A DNA stretch of 64,000 bases from Sisyra terminalis (lineage: Eukaryota > Arthropoda > Insecta > Neuroptera > Sisyridae): the NCBI GenBank assembly GCA_958496175.1, contig OY292275.1, positions 5,332,001 to 5,396,000 of the forward strand, read 5' to 3'. The position numbers were made by a program, and so were the translations under genes. Of this stretch, positions 1 to 10,589 are shown piece by piece (the stretch's first letter is position 1; each line of letters begins with the position of its first letter). The notes beneath the pieces were generated by a model. The model was not told the origin of the DNA. It did not search any database and saw nothing but the letters and a program-made list of their open reading frames with translations.

Positions 1-99
1 ATCATTTAGAAAATATTTGATTAAGCTGCCAAATTTGTCTTAATTTTTTGTTATTTCTAACCAAATTTTACCAAAATTTAATAAAAAATGCGATCTTAA

Positions 100-822
100 G
101 GGTGGATCACCGTCAGAAAAAAAAAATTTCGATTTTTTTTCTCCATAAATGTCTTCTTATAACATTCAAGAATAACGTGTTAAAACGATTGGAATAGCTG
201 ACTAATGTATTTTCACTGATAAAAATTGAATAAATTGATAATAACAAAAAAAAATATCTTAAAAAAACTTTAAATGCGTTTTTCTCGAAATCAACTTTTT
301 AAAACTGGGAGACAAAATTTCTCAGAAACTATCCGAAGGATTTATTTGAAACTGGAGAGTGTTATAGTTCAACACGTCTTCTTGGTACTGAACCTCTGAA
401 ATTGGCCAAAACTCCCCCCTCTCAAAGTGGGAGGGGGGGGGGGGGGAAAGATCCAAAAAAAGGTCGTTTTTTTTTAACTTTTTTTTCAAAGTCACACCAT
501 TTTGTGAATTTTCAACTTTTCACGGATTTTCAAGGTTCAGTACCAAGAAGATGCATTACCATAACCTACATTCTTTGGAAAATCATGATCCGACTTCCGG
601 TTTCCGAGAAAACTTGTCTCCCGGTAGCCTCCTCATTTTTTAGAACCCTTTTTCAAAGCGCTGTAAAAGGAAGAGGGGGGGGACATATCGGGGCAAATAA
701 AAAAAATAGTTCAAAACTTCAACTTTTACATGCCGAAGACCGTTTTTTAATATCTCTAAAGAAAAAAATGGCAGCAGTTTTAAAAAAGTCATTTTTTTTT
801 ACGTTCTGATGGTGATCCACCC
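100..822 (-). mobile_element. TTAA-flanked MITE, family I, copy 1
   Basis: A 723-bp non-autonomous element between TTAA direct repeats (96-99 and 823-826). The terminal inverted repeats begin GGGTGGATCACCGTCAG and end in the complementary CTGATGGTGATCCACCC. Two further copies lie at 13676-14379 and 33731-34459, both in the opposite orientation to this one. The interior has a poly-G run (433-446) and the motif CTTTAAATGCGTTTTTCTC near 269-287. TTAA target duplication is typical of piggyBac-type and Kolobok elements; the TIR starts with GGG, so no superfamily is assigned. The long open frame at 402-809 is not supported as a gene. The same tandem unit without the insert (about 1213) shows the empty site. 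Confidence 0.9.
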
Positions 823-907
823 TTAATTGACCAAAACAATCTTCTTCTTTTCCAGTTTCTAGCCACCCAATTTCAGTACTGGAATGGCCCTACCAACGTA
901 ATATCCT

Positions 908-927
908 TGTGGGCCTACAGGCCCACA
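908..927. repeat. Hairpin TGTGGGCC/GGCCCACA in tandem unit 1
   Basis: An 8-bp perfect stem with a 4-nt loop inside the tandem unit; the equivalent hairpin in copy 2 is at 1310-1327 (GTGGGCC/GGCCCAC). The loops differ (TACA against TATC) while the stems are kept. Confidence 0.6.
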
Positions 928-1309
928 TGGCCTTAATACACTCAAGTTTTTTATTTTTTTTAATGAAATTATATTAAATTATTACAATTGTTACTTATAT
1001 CTATTTCTATTGAGCTTATTAATTCTACTTTTTCAATTTCTTTTTATTATTTGTATTTCAACAACAGGAGAAAATATCTGTAACCTAATGAGTGAAATTT
1101 TGAAAATTGATATAAGTAAATGTATTAGTAATAAGTTTAATAAGTATTAATTTTAATTATTTGCCATAATTGTTGTTATTTTAAACCAAATTTCACCAGA
1201 ATTGAATAAAAGTTGAAATCTTTATTGATCATAAAAATTTTTTTCTTCTTTTCCAATTCCTAGCCACCCACTCCCAGTGCTGGGCTGGCCCTACCGGTGC
1301 AATATCCTC

Positions 1310-1327
1310 GTGGGCCTATCGGCCCAC
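1310..1327. repeat. Hairpin GTGGGCC/GGCCCAC in tandem unit 2
   Basis: Counterpart of the hairpin at 908-927. Just upstream, CCCAGTGCTGGG forms a second near-palindrome (CAGTACTGG in copy 1), so each unit carries two adjacent dyads. Confidence 0.6.
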
Positions 1328-1500
1328 AAATAAAGTCAAGTTTGTTATTTTAATTTCTAATGAAATAATATTAAATTTTTATTTATTGTTACTTTTATCT
1401 ATTTAAATTTACCTTGTATATTGTACTTGATCTATTTCTCTTTGTTAAATTTTTTCAATTTTGATTTTTTATTTAATTTTTTATTAATAAATATTTAACT

Positions 1501-2160
1501 AAGCGATAAATAATGTACAATTTATTTTTTTTCAATGGAGACAAATATACTAAAGCATAAAAAAAAAAACTTGAAAAATATTTTGAAGTTTCTCAGTTGA
1601 TAAAAACTAAAATTCGTGTAAATTTTCTCAAAAATTATAAATTAAAATGGAAATTTTTCGAATATCTCATCAAAAACTTTTAAAACCCGTACATATGAAA
1701 GTTTGATGATGAATATCTTTTGAACGGTTAATTTAATCGCCAAAACATAAGAAACCATTTTTATAGAGCATTTAATTTCCAACAAAAATTTGTATTGCGC
1801 ATTGTACAAGAGTCATTTATTGTCGACTTATAAAATTCATAAACAAAAATGAAATTTGTCTTAAAATAATCAAAATTAAATCCTTAATATCTTTGAAATG
1901 GTGAGGCTTACGGAAAAAATATAAGACATCTTTTTTGTAGAGCATTGAATTTCCTAAAAAAATTTTTCAGAACATTTTTCTGTACAATCGATAAATGATG
2001 AGGTATGAATTTTTTTCTATTGGACTGAGAAAAAAATACAAAACTGCGATGCGGAGGATCTTCCTATTAAAATTAAGAGCTCATACTTGGTGAGAATTTT
2101 TTTAAGGTGTCTAGCAACCCATTTTTCCGTGTCACTTGTAAAAAAAAATAATCGATTTTT
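1501..2160. repeat. Diverged AT-rich repeat, foldback-related vocabulary
   Basis: No gene seen. Short phrases such as TTTTGTAGAGCATT, GCGATGCGGAGGATC and TTAAGAGCT resemble parts of the 1 kb foldback elements at 8097-9098 and 55551-56565, suggesting a very old relative or fragment. No terminal repeats or target duplication could be set. Confidence 0.35.
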
Positions 2161-3518
2161 TTGACCCACCCTAGGCTACATATAATAGTGATTTAAAATT
2201 AACACAGTATTATCCCCGGAAATATCGACATATTAAGTTCAAATAACTATTTTTAACTTGCTATAACTTTTAAATAACGACAAGGGAAAAAAGAACCAAA
2301 AGCAGAATTGTTATAAAACTCCTATATAATCCTTCGATTTATAACAAACAATTTTTTGTTTGTTCAAAAGCTCAATTATATTAACTAAGCTCTAAGATCT
2401 TAGCTCTTGCCGGATGTCTAACGACTTAATTTTAGTTTGTCTTTAAGACATTTTTGTTCACTAAAAATAGATACTTTAATTTCTATCTTTTTCTCAGGAA
2501 ATTTAATTTTAATTTCTACCACCATTCTACTACAATATTTTGCCTGCGAAACGAAAACGTCGCAATTTTTAACGCCTAAAACCATATCCTTAATTAAGTT
2601 TTAAGTTCCACGTAAATTCTTACATAACCATGCGGTACCCACATACGCATACCACACAATTCATTCAAATTTCATAATTTCAATTTAAATTCCTTTAATT
2701 ACGCCCAACGTCACGTATTACAAATTACAAAATTATGACAATTACATATCTAGGAAAATGCCGTGCGTACACGCCGGAAAACGCCGACATTAGGTATTTC
2801 CCATAGTAGTGAAAATTCAAACAGACATTAAATCCCAATGCAATTCCTCTTGCAAAATCCCTTAAAAGTCGAACAATGAAAACGCCTAATCCATGACTTG
2901 TTTGATTATATCGAAAAGCTCTAACGTGTGCAAAAGCTTGGCACATCTGCGTATTGGCGCTGGATGGATGTGTCGTTTGTCGTTGGGAAAGCTCGGACGT
3001 GTTAAAATCGGGGAGGCAATGCGGAAATCGTTGGGAACGGGGGATGTTTAACGGGGAATGAATGTTGCCGGTTGGCACGCAGCTGTAGGATTAATTTACC
3101 TTCGAACGTGGTGAATTAATTAAAAGGTAAACAAATAAAATGTTTGGTCGCCGCATAATTATTAATTTACGTAAAAGTTTCGAGCATTAACGCATTGAAA
3201 TCGATCTACAGAGAACAACGTAATTAACTCGAAATGAACACACCTTGAATTAACTAATTTTTTATGAACATTAATGCTGCATTTGTGTACGAATACGTTT
3301 GGTAAACAACATAGGGAATTCATGTTGCAAGAGAGAGCAAAAAAATCGGATGTGATAAACGAAAAAGTTTCAAACTTGGAATTACCTTAACATCTGAGAT
3401 TCCTTTTGTAAGCCTGATACTAGCTTATTAATAAATAAAGGTATATTATAAGACTCTAAAACTTTAAGTGCCCTTAAAACAAAGGTGATAAACAAAACTT
3501 GACCGTATTTATTAAGAT
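2161..3518. other. Non-repetitive region, no gene recognised
   Basis: Less AT-rich than its surroundings around 2600-3100 and free of recognisable repeats. A 117-codon open frame on the minus strand (2725-3078) has no recognisable domain. The tract 3080-3300 is rich in TAATTA-type homeodomain-like sites, which could suit host regulatory or intronic DNA, but that is inference only. Confidence 0.4.
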
Positions 3519-3520
3519 TA

Positions 3521-3734
3521 ATACCGTCTTTTCCCGAAAATAAGTCACTGTATTACTTTCTTTTTTGGTCCAAAATACACGCCAGGGCTTATTTTCAGGG
3601 TTTTATAAAATTACTTTAATTTAAATTATTTTAACTAGGGCTTCTTTTCGGGGGAGCTTATATTACAAAAAGTTTCGAAAATCACGACAGAGCTTAATTT
3701 CGGAGGATGCCTTATTTTCGGAAAAAGACGGTAT
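3521..3734. mobile_element. TA-flanked MITE (214 bp)
   Basis: Terminal inverted repeats of 24 bp with one mismatch, beginning ATACCGTCTTTT and continuing CCGAAAATAAG, sit between TA dinucleotides (3519-3520 and 3735-3736). The TA duplication fits the Tc1/mariner superfamily. Inside, the phrase GGGCTTATTTTC-GGG recurs. From memory, elements of this look (ATACCGTATTTTCCC ends) occur in very different animal genomes; that was not checked. Confidence 0.8.
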
Positions 3735-3736
3735 TA

Positions 3737-4539
3737 TTCTACCTTTATTAATTTTATTCGTAAAGATTGAAATAAGTGTTACAACAATTAGGAATTGAAA
3801 TATTTCAATTATCATAACAGTTAAATTTGAATTGCCTTTATTAAAACCGATTTCAAAAGTGTTTTGACGGTTTGTCTTCCAAAACTATTTAAATACTCAA
3901 TAACTCTGTGGCTAAATGGTCGTTTAAAGTTTAAATATAAATTATTTTATCATTTTGACCAATTGAAATTCAATTATTATGGTGTAAGGATGGACTTTAT
4001 TTTTTTTAACGTTAACGTTTGGTTTTGTTGAATAAACTTCGATTCTTTTCGGTCAGGAAATAATAAATAACAAACACAGAAAATGATGTAATTTTTATAA
4101 GTAAGTACATTGGATCAAGATTTTTTTATATTACATTATATTTTAGTAAGCATATTTCCTTTATAATTTGTAGTTTGCGATAATCTGAAATATTTAAAGC
4201 TACCAAGAAGTTGAAGTATACGGAACAATGGTGAGGCATTACGACTTGCATACAAAACAAATTTTGAAGTTCATGTTTACCACAATGGCTTAAGTTAAGC
4301 AAATATATCAAAGTATAACTCTTATTGAATAAAACAGGTATTTTTACTTGTAGATATGTACTCTTATTGGACCTAAAGTATTTTACCTAAATGGACAAGC
4401 TTCTAAGAATAAATTTATCGAAACAATAAGGATCAGTGAAAGAATATTATAACTTTGCTAAAGGCTGATTATATGGAATTAATTGGTATTTTTCCTGCAT
4501 TGTGACATGCATAGAAAAAAGTGGTAATTTTTTAAGTAA
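3737..4539. other. AT-rich stretch, nothing recognised
   Basis: No gene, repeat or RNA feature could be supported. A 61-codon minus-strand frame at 4126-4311 has no recognisable features. Confidence 0.5.
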
Positions 4540-5504
4540 AAACGATGGGCAAGCTCTTGTGAAATTAAAATTATACAATGCAAACTACGTTAATCTCATA
4601 AAATAATTCATTTTTTAGAAAATTGAGTTTCTGGGACTCCCACGAATTAAAAATGGATAAAATCTGCAACTAAAGTTCAATAAATCAACAAGAAATGTTT
4701 AGAATATATATACCAAGAGACTTCAGTTCAAGAAGATTTAATTAGAACATAGGAAATTCACATAATTTCTTGTAGTTGTATAACTTTTGTACAGACAAAT
4801 TATGCGATTTTTGACTACAAACGATTGGTAAACTTTTGCAAATTAAGAATCATGCAATCAAATCATGTAAATACTTCTACATTCATACTTCTTAATACAT
4901 TTTTGGGCTACTCACGAATTTAAAATCAACAACCCAAATGTAAACACGGTAATATCTATTTTTTTTAAATACTTGTATTTCTGAAACCCTTGCGAATTTT
5001 AAAATAAATAAATGTAGACAATTTTGGCAACTCTACATAAAAACAAGTGGAAAACTTTCGTGAATTTAAAATCATACAATCTAAATCACGTCAATACTTG
5101 AACCCTTAAGTTTCAAAATACTACATATTTGGGACTTTCCCGAATTTTAAATGAATAAAATTCGTTTCAACAGCTTATGCCAGTCTTAGGAAAAGCGATA
5201 GATAAACTCCCGCGATTTTAAAACCATACAATCCAAATAATGTAAACACGTCAGTATCCGTACTTTTTAATACTTCTATTTCTGAAATTTTCGTATATTT
5301 CAATGGAATAAAAGTGTTTATATATTTGATTAAACTCTAAATATAAATAATGAGTAAACTTTCGCATAATTAAAATCATATAACCCGAACCACGTGAACA
5401 CTTAAATGCCCGTACTATTGGATACTTACACGTCTGTAATACTCGCGAATTTAAAATAAATTGAAAGGGTTTATACATTTAAATATAACTCTAAATGAAA
5501 AAAA
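4540..5504 (+). repeat. Diverged tandem array, ~150-280 bp units
   Basis: A landmark sequence of the form GTAAACTTTCGC-AATTTAAAATCATACAA-C-AATCACGTAAA returns, with substitutions, near 4550, 4830, 5050, 5203, 5353 and 5509. Between landmarks, ACTTGTATTTCTG-AACTCTTGCGAATTTAAA phrases recur. The units are old and uneven in length; the spacing was read by eye. No coding potential seen. Confidence 0.65.
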
Positions 5505-6525
5505 AATGGGTAAATTATCGCAAATTTAAAACTACAACCGGAATCACGTAATCATGTTAACCTCCAGACTTCTAAGTACTTGCATTTCTGCAACTCTTGC
5601 GAATTTAAAGTTAATAACTAAAAACGAACACTTCTTGAACATTCAGGAATTGAAATAAATTAAATCTTAAGTTTAAATTCCAAAAGTTATTGAAAATTAT
5701 TTATAATATCACTGACGAGCTTCGTTAGTTTAAGATTATTTAAGTTAGAAAGTATTTTTATTCCTCAATGATTTCCATATATAAATTTGTATCTAGGGTG
5801 CATATGGCCTAAGTAGCTGAGCACCAAAAATTTTAAATAAAAAAAAATATAATTTATTCAGTGCTAAGAAAAACATTGGTAAACGTTTGCTTTGGAAATT
5901 TCAAACTATGTAAAACCGGTAGCATTCATAAATTTAGATATAATGTTTAGAAATAATCGAAAATAAATTAAGACCTTTCTTTACGTTACCAAAAATATAT
6001 TTTTTGATTTTTATTATTTTTTTAATGTTAAGAAATTGTGAATGAAGTTAATGGGTAAATTATCTCAAATTTAAAACTACATAACCGGAATTACGTAAAC
6101 ATGTTAACGTTCAAACTTCTAAGTACTAGCATTTCTGCAACTCTTGCGAATTTAAAGTTAATAATTAAAAACGAAGACTTCTTGAACTTTCACGAATTAA
6201 AATGAATTTAATTTTAAGCTCAAATTCCAAAAATGATTGAAAATTATATAGAATATCACTGACGAGATACATTAGTTGAAGACTACTTAACTTAGAAAGT
6301 ATTTGTATTCCTTAACAATTTATGTCTATAAATTATTCAGTGCTTAAAAACATGGTATACCTACGTTTGCTTTGGGAATTTTAAACTATGTAAAACCGAT
6401 AACATTCGTAAATTTAGGTATAATGTTTAGAAATAATCGAAAATGAACGAAGACCTTCCTTTACGTTAGTATAAATATATTTTTTGATTTTTATAATTTT
6501 TTTAATGTTAAGAAATTATAATTAA
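5505..6525 (+). repeat. Tandem duplication of ~0.54 kb
   Basis: The segment from about 5505 to 6045 is repeated directly as about 6050-6525. Shared landmarks include GGGTAAATTATC-CAAATTTAAA, CATTTCTGCAACTCTTGCG, AATATCACTGACGAG, TTTAGAAATAATCGAAAAT and TAATGTTAAGAAATT. Identity looks high, with small indels. It grew out of the older array to the left. Confidence 0.8.
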
Positions 6526-7266
6526 ACATATCAAAAATGATTTTTCTTATAGTTTTACTACACTAACGAATTGCTATACCTATAGTTATTCATTAAGTAT
6601 AAATTTATTTAAATTTCGCGGATATTGTTTAACAAAATAAGTATTATACTTGGATTATAGTATTCGTACCTTAAAAAAGGTATATTTGTTTTGTAAATAT
6701 TACTGAATAATATTGAATTTGTATAGTATGTATAGTATTGGTTCTTTCGCTGTTAAAGGAAAATTTAATAAGAAATTAAATGTATAGATAGTTTAAGAAA
6801 GTGTAAAACTACATTGTTTATTTACTTTCGTAAGATTTTCTTTCATCAATTGTTAAGTATTGAATCATTGTGGTAGATTGTAATATACTGTACTATTATA
6901 TATTGTGTTATTTAAAGAGAATATTTTTCGAATTGAATTAAATTATGAATGAAAATATGGGTTGTTGGAAGTTCAATACATACAACATGATAAAAATATT
7001 GTGAAAAATAATTTGAAGAAAATGGCACTGGAAAATAGAAAAAAAACATTAAATCTAAAGTAACATTGATAACTTAAGCTCCTCATAATTTAATATGCTT
7101 TAGTAAATCGCTGGTTTGTAAATGAGGTCGTCGAAATATGACAGTTCTGTAATACTATCCAATACTATCAAATTAAATTCTGTATACAAAATTTCTTTTC
7201 CAAAACGATTACTTTATAAGCCTCTACTATGATAACTCGACTCTTGCCGAACATTCATTGTATATT
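6526..7266. other. AT-rich stretch, nothing recognised
   Basis: No gene or repeat could be supported on either strand. Confidence 0.5.
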
Positions 7267-7534
7267 TCGATACCTTAGAGCACAAATGTGCTATGTCTAT
7301 TTTACATACTTACATACATACATATTTTATTTTACTATGAATAAATAGAAAAGTGGTTCAAGAATTAAAAAAGTTTGTTTGTAATATTTTTATAAAGGTT
7401 ACAAACCATAAAGTTAGTTAATATCAAAAGACATTGAGCTGCACTACTAGAGTTATGCACGTATCAAAACTTAACTTTGAGTTCTATAAAGTAGTAAAGA
7501 ACAGACAAAGTTCATTTGTGCTCTAAGATATCGA
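7267..7534. mobile_element. Small MITE-like element (268 bp)
   Basis: A 22-bp inverted repeat, TCGATAYCTTAGAGCACAAA plus TG, with one mismatch, bounds an AT-rich interior that includes CATA/CATT microsatellite-like sequence. No clear target duplication was found, so its class is open. Confidence 0.55.
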
Positions 7535-8096
7535 TTTATTGTACATATTATTTGAAAATTTGTATTTCAGTTGATCAATACGAAAAAAATATGGATAAAT
7601 GCTATGAAAAGGGAATTCAAATCAACGCCATTGACAGTATAATCCTCAATTAAATGAAAAATTCGTAATATTTGTAACTTAATACTATATATTTGTAGAT
7701 AATAATAAATAATGACTTTTTGTTGTTGTAGTGTTCCCCAAAGGTTCTTATGAATGATAAGGATGCTAGTCTTCAAAAATATGAACATAATACTGTATTG
7801 AAGAAAATCATTACTCGAAACCTGGCATTAAAGTTTACTCGCTGCATAAAAATGATAAATTGATAAATAAACTTGTATTAGCTTGTATGTTATATACATT
7901 TATCGCAGTATTTTTGTGTAATTTTAAGCAAATTTGACGTCGAAAACACTTCAGGCCAGCCCTTCATTGGCGCCTTTTTAGTGGTTATATTTTATAAATT
8001 TTAACCGGTACTAGTACCTAGTAGTAAACATTGATGACTGTAGTTGGTATTACTCCAAGTTGGAGTTAACATTTTCTTATTACCATAGTTAATATT
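7535..8096. other. AT-rich stretch, nothing recognised
   Basis: The only open frame of note (7567-7788, minus) is low complexity and shows no domain. Confidence 0.5.
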
Positions 8097-9098
8097 AAAA
8101 AAAAATATGATTTTGTTTTCTTAATTATATCGAAAATATTGTTGGGAATGACAAAAAAAAACCCTGTGAAAGTTTAAGCCCTTAATATTAATATTAAGAG
8201 GTTCCGCATCGCAAATTTCGATTTTACATTTAAATAATATGGGAACAATATTCTCTTGCATTATGGAATTTTATAGCTCACGTTGGTGACAATATTTCGG
8301 AATGACCAAAGTATATTCTTGTAGAAAATTAAACGATATACAAAAAAGGTCTCTAACAAGTTTTTGATATATTTATTCCTTCAAAAGTTATTCAAGGTTA
8401 AAGTTGAACTAAAGAGAAATTTTCATATTTTTTCAAATATTTGACGCAACCATCAATTTTATGAGAAAATTTTATAGGCCATTTTTTGTAGAGCATTTTT
8501 TCCCCATAACTTATCTCTATAAAAGTTTTTGATATTTTTCACAGACCCTAAGTTATTTGCATTAAACTGAAAATTCCCTTAATTATTATATTTTTAACAT
8601 AATTTTTTTTTATTTTATTTTAATTAAATAACTTAGGACCTGTGAAAAATATAAGAAACCTTTATAGAGATAAGTTACAGGAAAGAAAGTGCTCTACAAA
8701 AAAAGTCCTACAAAATTTTCTCATAAAATTGATGGTTGCATAAAAAAATTGGAAAAATATTAAAATTTCTCTTTAGTTCAACTTTAACCTCGAATAACTT
8801 TTGAAGGAATAAATATATCAAAAACTTGTACGTGACCTTTTTTGTAGATCGTTCAATTTTCTACAAGAATATACCTTGGTCATTCCGAAATATTGTCACT
8901 AACGTGAGCTATAAAATTTCAAAGTGCAAGAGAATATTGTTCCCATGTTATTTAAATGGAAAATCGAAATTTGCAATGCGGAACCTCTTAATAATAATAT
9001 TAAGAGCTTAAACTTTCACAGGTTTTTTTGTCATTCCCAACAATATTTTCGATATAATTAAGAAAAAAAAAATCATCATTTTTTTTTGAATCAGTCTA
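8097..9098. mobile_element. 1 kb foldback element, copy 1
   Basis: The left half is the reverse complement of the right half over about 480 bp: CTTAATTATATCGAAAATATTG near the left end is answered by its complement near 9040-9062, and GTGAGCTATAAAATT, CTTTTGAAGGAATAAATA and ATTGATGGTTGC all appear on both sides of a centre near 8600. The right end reads GAATCAGTCTA; the matching left terminus is missing, so the copy is slightly truncated. The full copy is at 55551-56565. The 61-codon frame at 8826-9011 is part of the repeat arm, not a supported gene. Confidence 0.85.
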
Positions 9099-10589
9099 AT
9101 ATGCATAATGGATTACTCTAAACTTTAAAGTTTTTGTATGAAGTTGATTGACAAAATATTTATCTGCACAGTTTTGAAACTTTTAATGAATTAAAAAAAT
9201 AATATTTGATAAAAGAAGCTTAAGCTTCTAATGAGTCAAGACTTGTTTTACTTCCATAAAATTCCTCATGAAAAAGAAAATAAATTGAATTAAATATCTA
9301 ATTATTTTTGCACAAAAAAAGAAATGGAAAATTTCAAGTTTTTGAGACAACAATATGAAACTTAAGGTGACACTTAATCATTGCGATATTATAGATATAG
9401 AGATAAAGAAATGGTGAGTTAATGTTGGTTTCTAAACTGATAATTATAAAATGGATTTTTCTAATGAATAACAGAGAATTTTAAAATTGATTAATAAGAA
9501 AAAATATTGAAATTTTCCTGTAAAGGATTGTAAAAAAGTTAGCAAAAAAGAAAAATATAGAATAAAGTCATTAAAATTTCAGCCAATTAATGTTTTTTTT
9601 TTCAAACGAAAACTTGTACATTTACATACAACTTAACATTTTCTTTGAAAAAAAAAATTGATGATTTTTTTTCAAATATGCAAATAATTATTTTAAAAAG
9701 CTTTTTTGAATGTTATAAAATAATGACAAAATGTAAACATTATTCATAAAGTGACATAAAAATTTATACTTTTCATCAAACAGAATACATAGTGAATATT
9801 ATTATTAAAACTTTAATTCACTGCAGATAAAAAAAATATTGAATATTCATTTTTCGAGTTGAAATACATAAAAAGGATTTTAATCAAATTTAAAGCAAAA
9901 AAAAAATGTATTCAATTTGAAAAAAAAAGTTTTTAAGAACTCTATAAATTTTCCAGATAAAAAAGCTTTTAAGTATTATTCCAGAAAAAAAAATGTTCCA
10001 TAAGTCTTGTGCTCAATTTATCAAACAAACTTTACATAATGTGAAAAGAGAGCCGGCTCTTCATTCTTAGAAAATGAAACATTATATCTAATATTTACAT
10101 TGTTGATTATCGCATTTAGGCTGTGGCAAAGTTTTGTGTGGGAAAAAGCAATTCATAAATGAAAGTATTTATAGTTGAAACTTTTACCATCCGACAAATG
10201 AGCATTATAATTTCGACTTGGGAAAAAAAAAAATACGTGACAAGTTCATCAACCCCTAATCTTTAACAATTTATTCACGTCACACTTCCTACTTGCCGCA
10301 ATATTTTTTCATTATATGGTAAAAACAATATTTCTCCATGAAAAATGGGATGTTTTCATTGAAGAAATTATAGGTTTTTAATATATTTTTTTCTCACTTC
10401 GAAATAATTGATTGGTACGAATGATTTGTATAGTACAAAGAGGAAATTAAAATGTTTGTAATTTTAACAATTTTCTACTATTTATTTTAGGAAAATAAAG
10501 TTCTATTCAAAAACAGCGGGACCATATTTTTTATGCGAAGTACTGCTAGCACTAATGTTTCCTATCTTTAAATTAACATAAGAATTATT
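9099..10589. other. AT-rich stretch, nothing recognised
   Basis: Long poly-A and poly-T runs and simple AT-rich sequence. No gene, RNA or structured repeat could be supported. Confidence 0.5.

Larger units (their letters stand above)
1..1500 (+). repeat. Tandem ~0.4 kb unit, two copies
   Basis: Two head-to-tail copies of one unit. Copy 1 runs from the window edge to about 1150 and is enlarged by a MITE (100-822); copy 2 runs from about 1151 to 1500. Matching landmarks are a TTGTTATTT-AACCAAATTT-ACCA tract (about 49 and 1168), a CTTCTTTTCCA pyrimidine tract followed by CTAGCCACCCA, and CTGG-TGGCCCTACC then ATATCCT-GTGGGCCT. Without the MITE the spacing is about 390-400 bp. Both copies carry short dyads. 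A pyrimidine tract plus CCAG in copy 1 resembles a splice acceptor, but no reading frame is shared convincingly. The unit may be satellite-like. Function unknown. Confidence 0.7.

Noticed and set aside
402..809. 135-codon open frame
   Set aside because: Lies wholly inside the family I TTAA MITE, spans its poly-G run and is not kept open as one frame in the other copies.
2725..3078. 117-codon minus-strand open frame as a gene
   Set aside because: No recognisable domain, no splice or start context, in a less AT-rich patch where chance frames are longer.
8826..9011. Similar 61-codon peptides here and at 55640-55825
   Set aside because: Both are readings of the same foldback arm; similarity follows from the DNA repeat.
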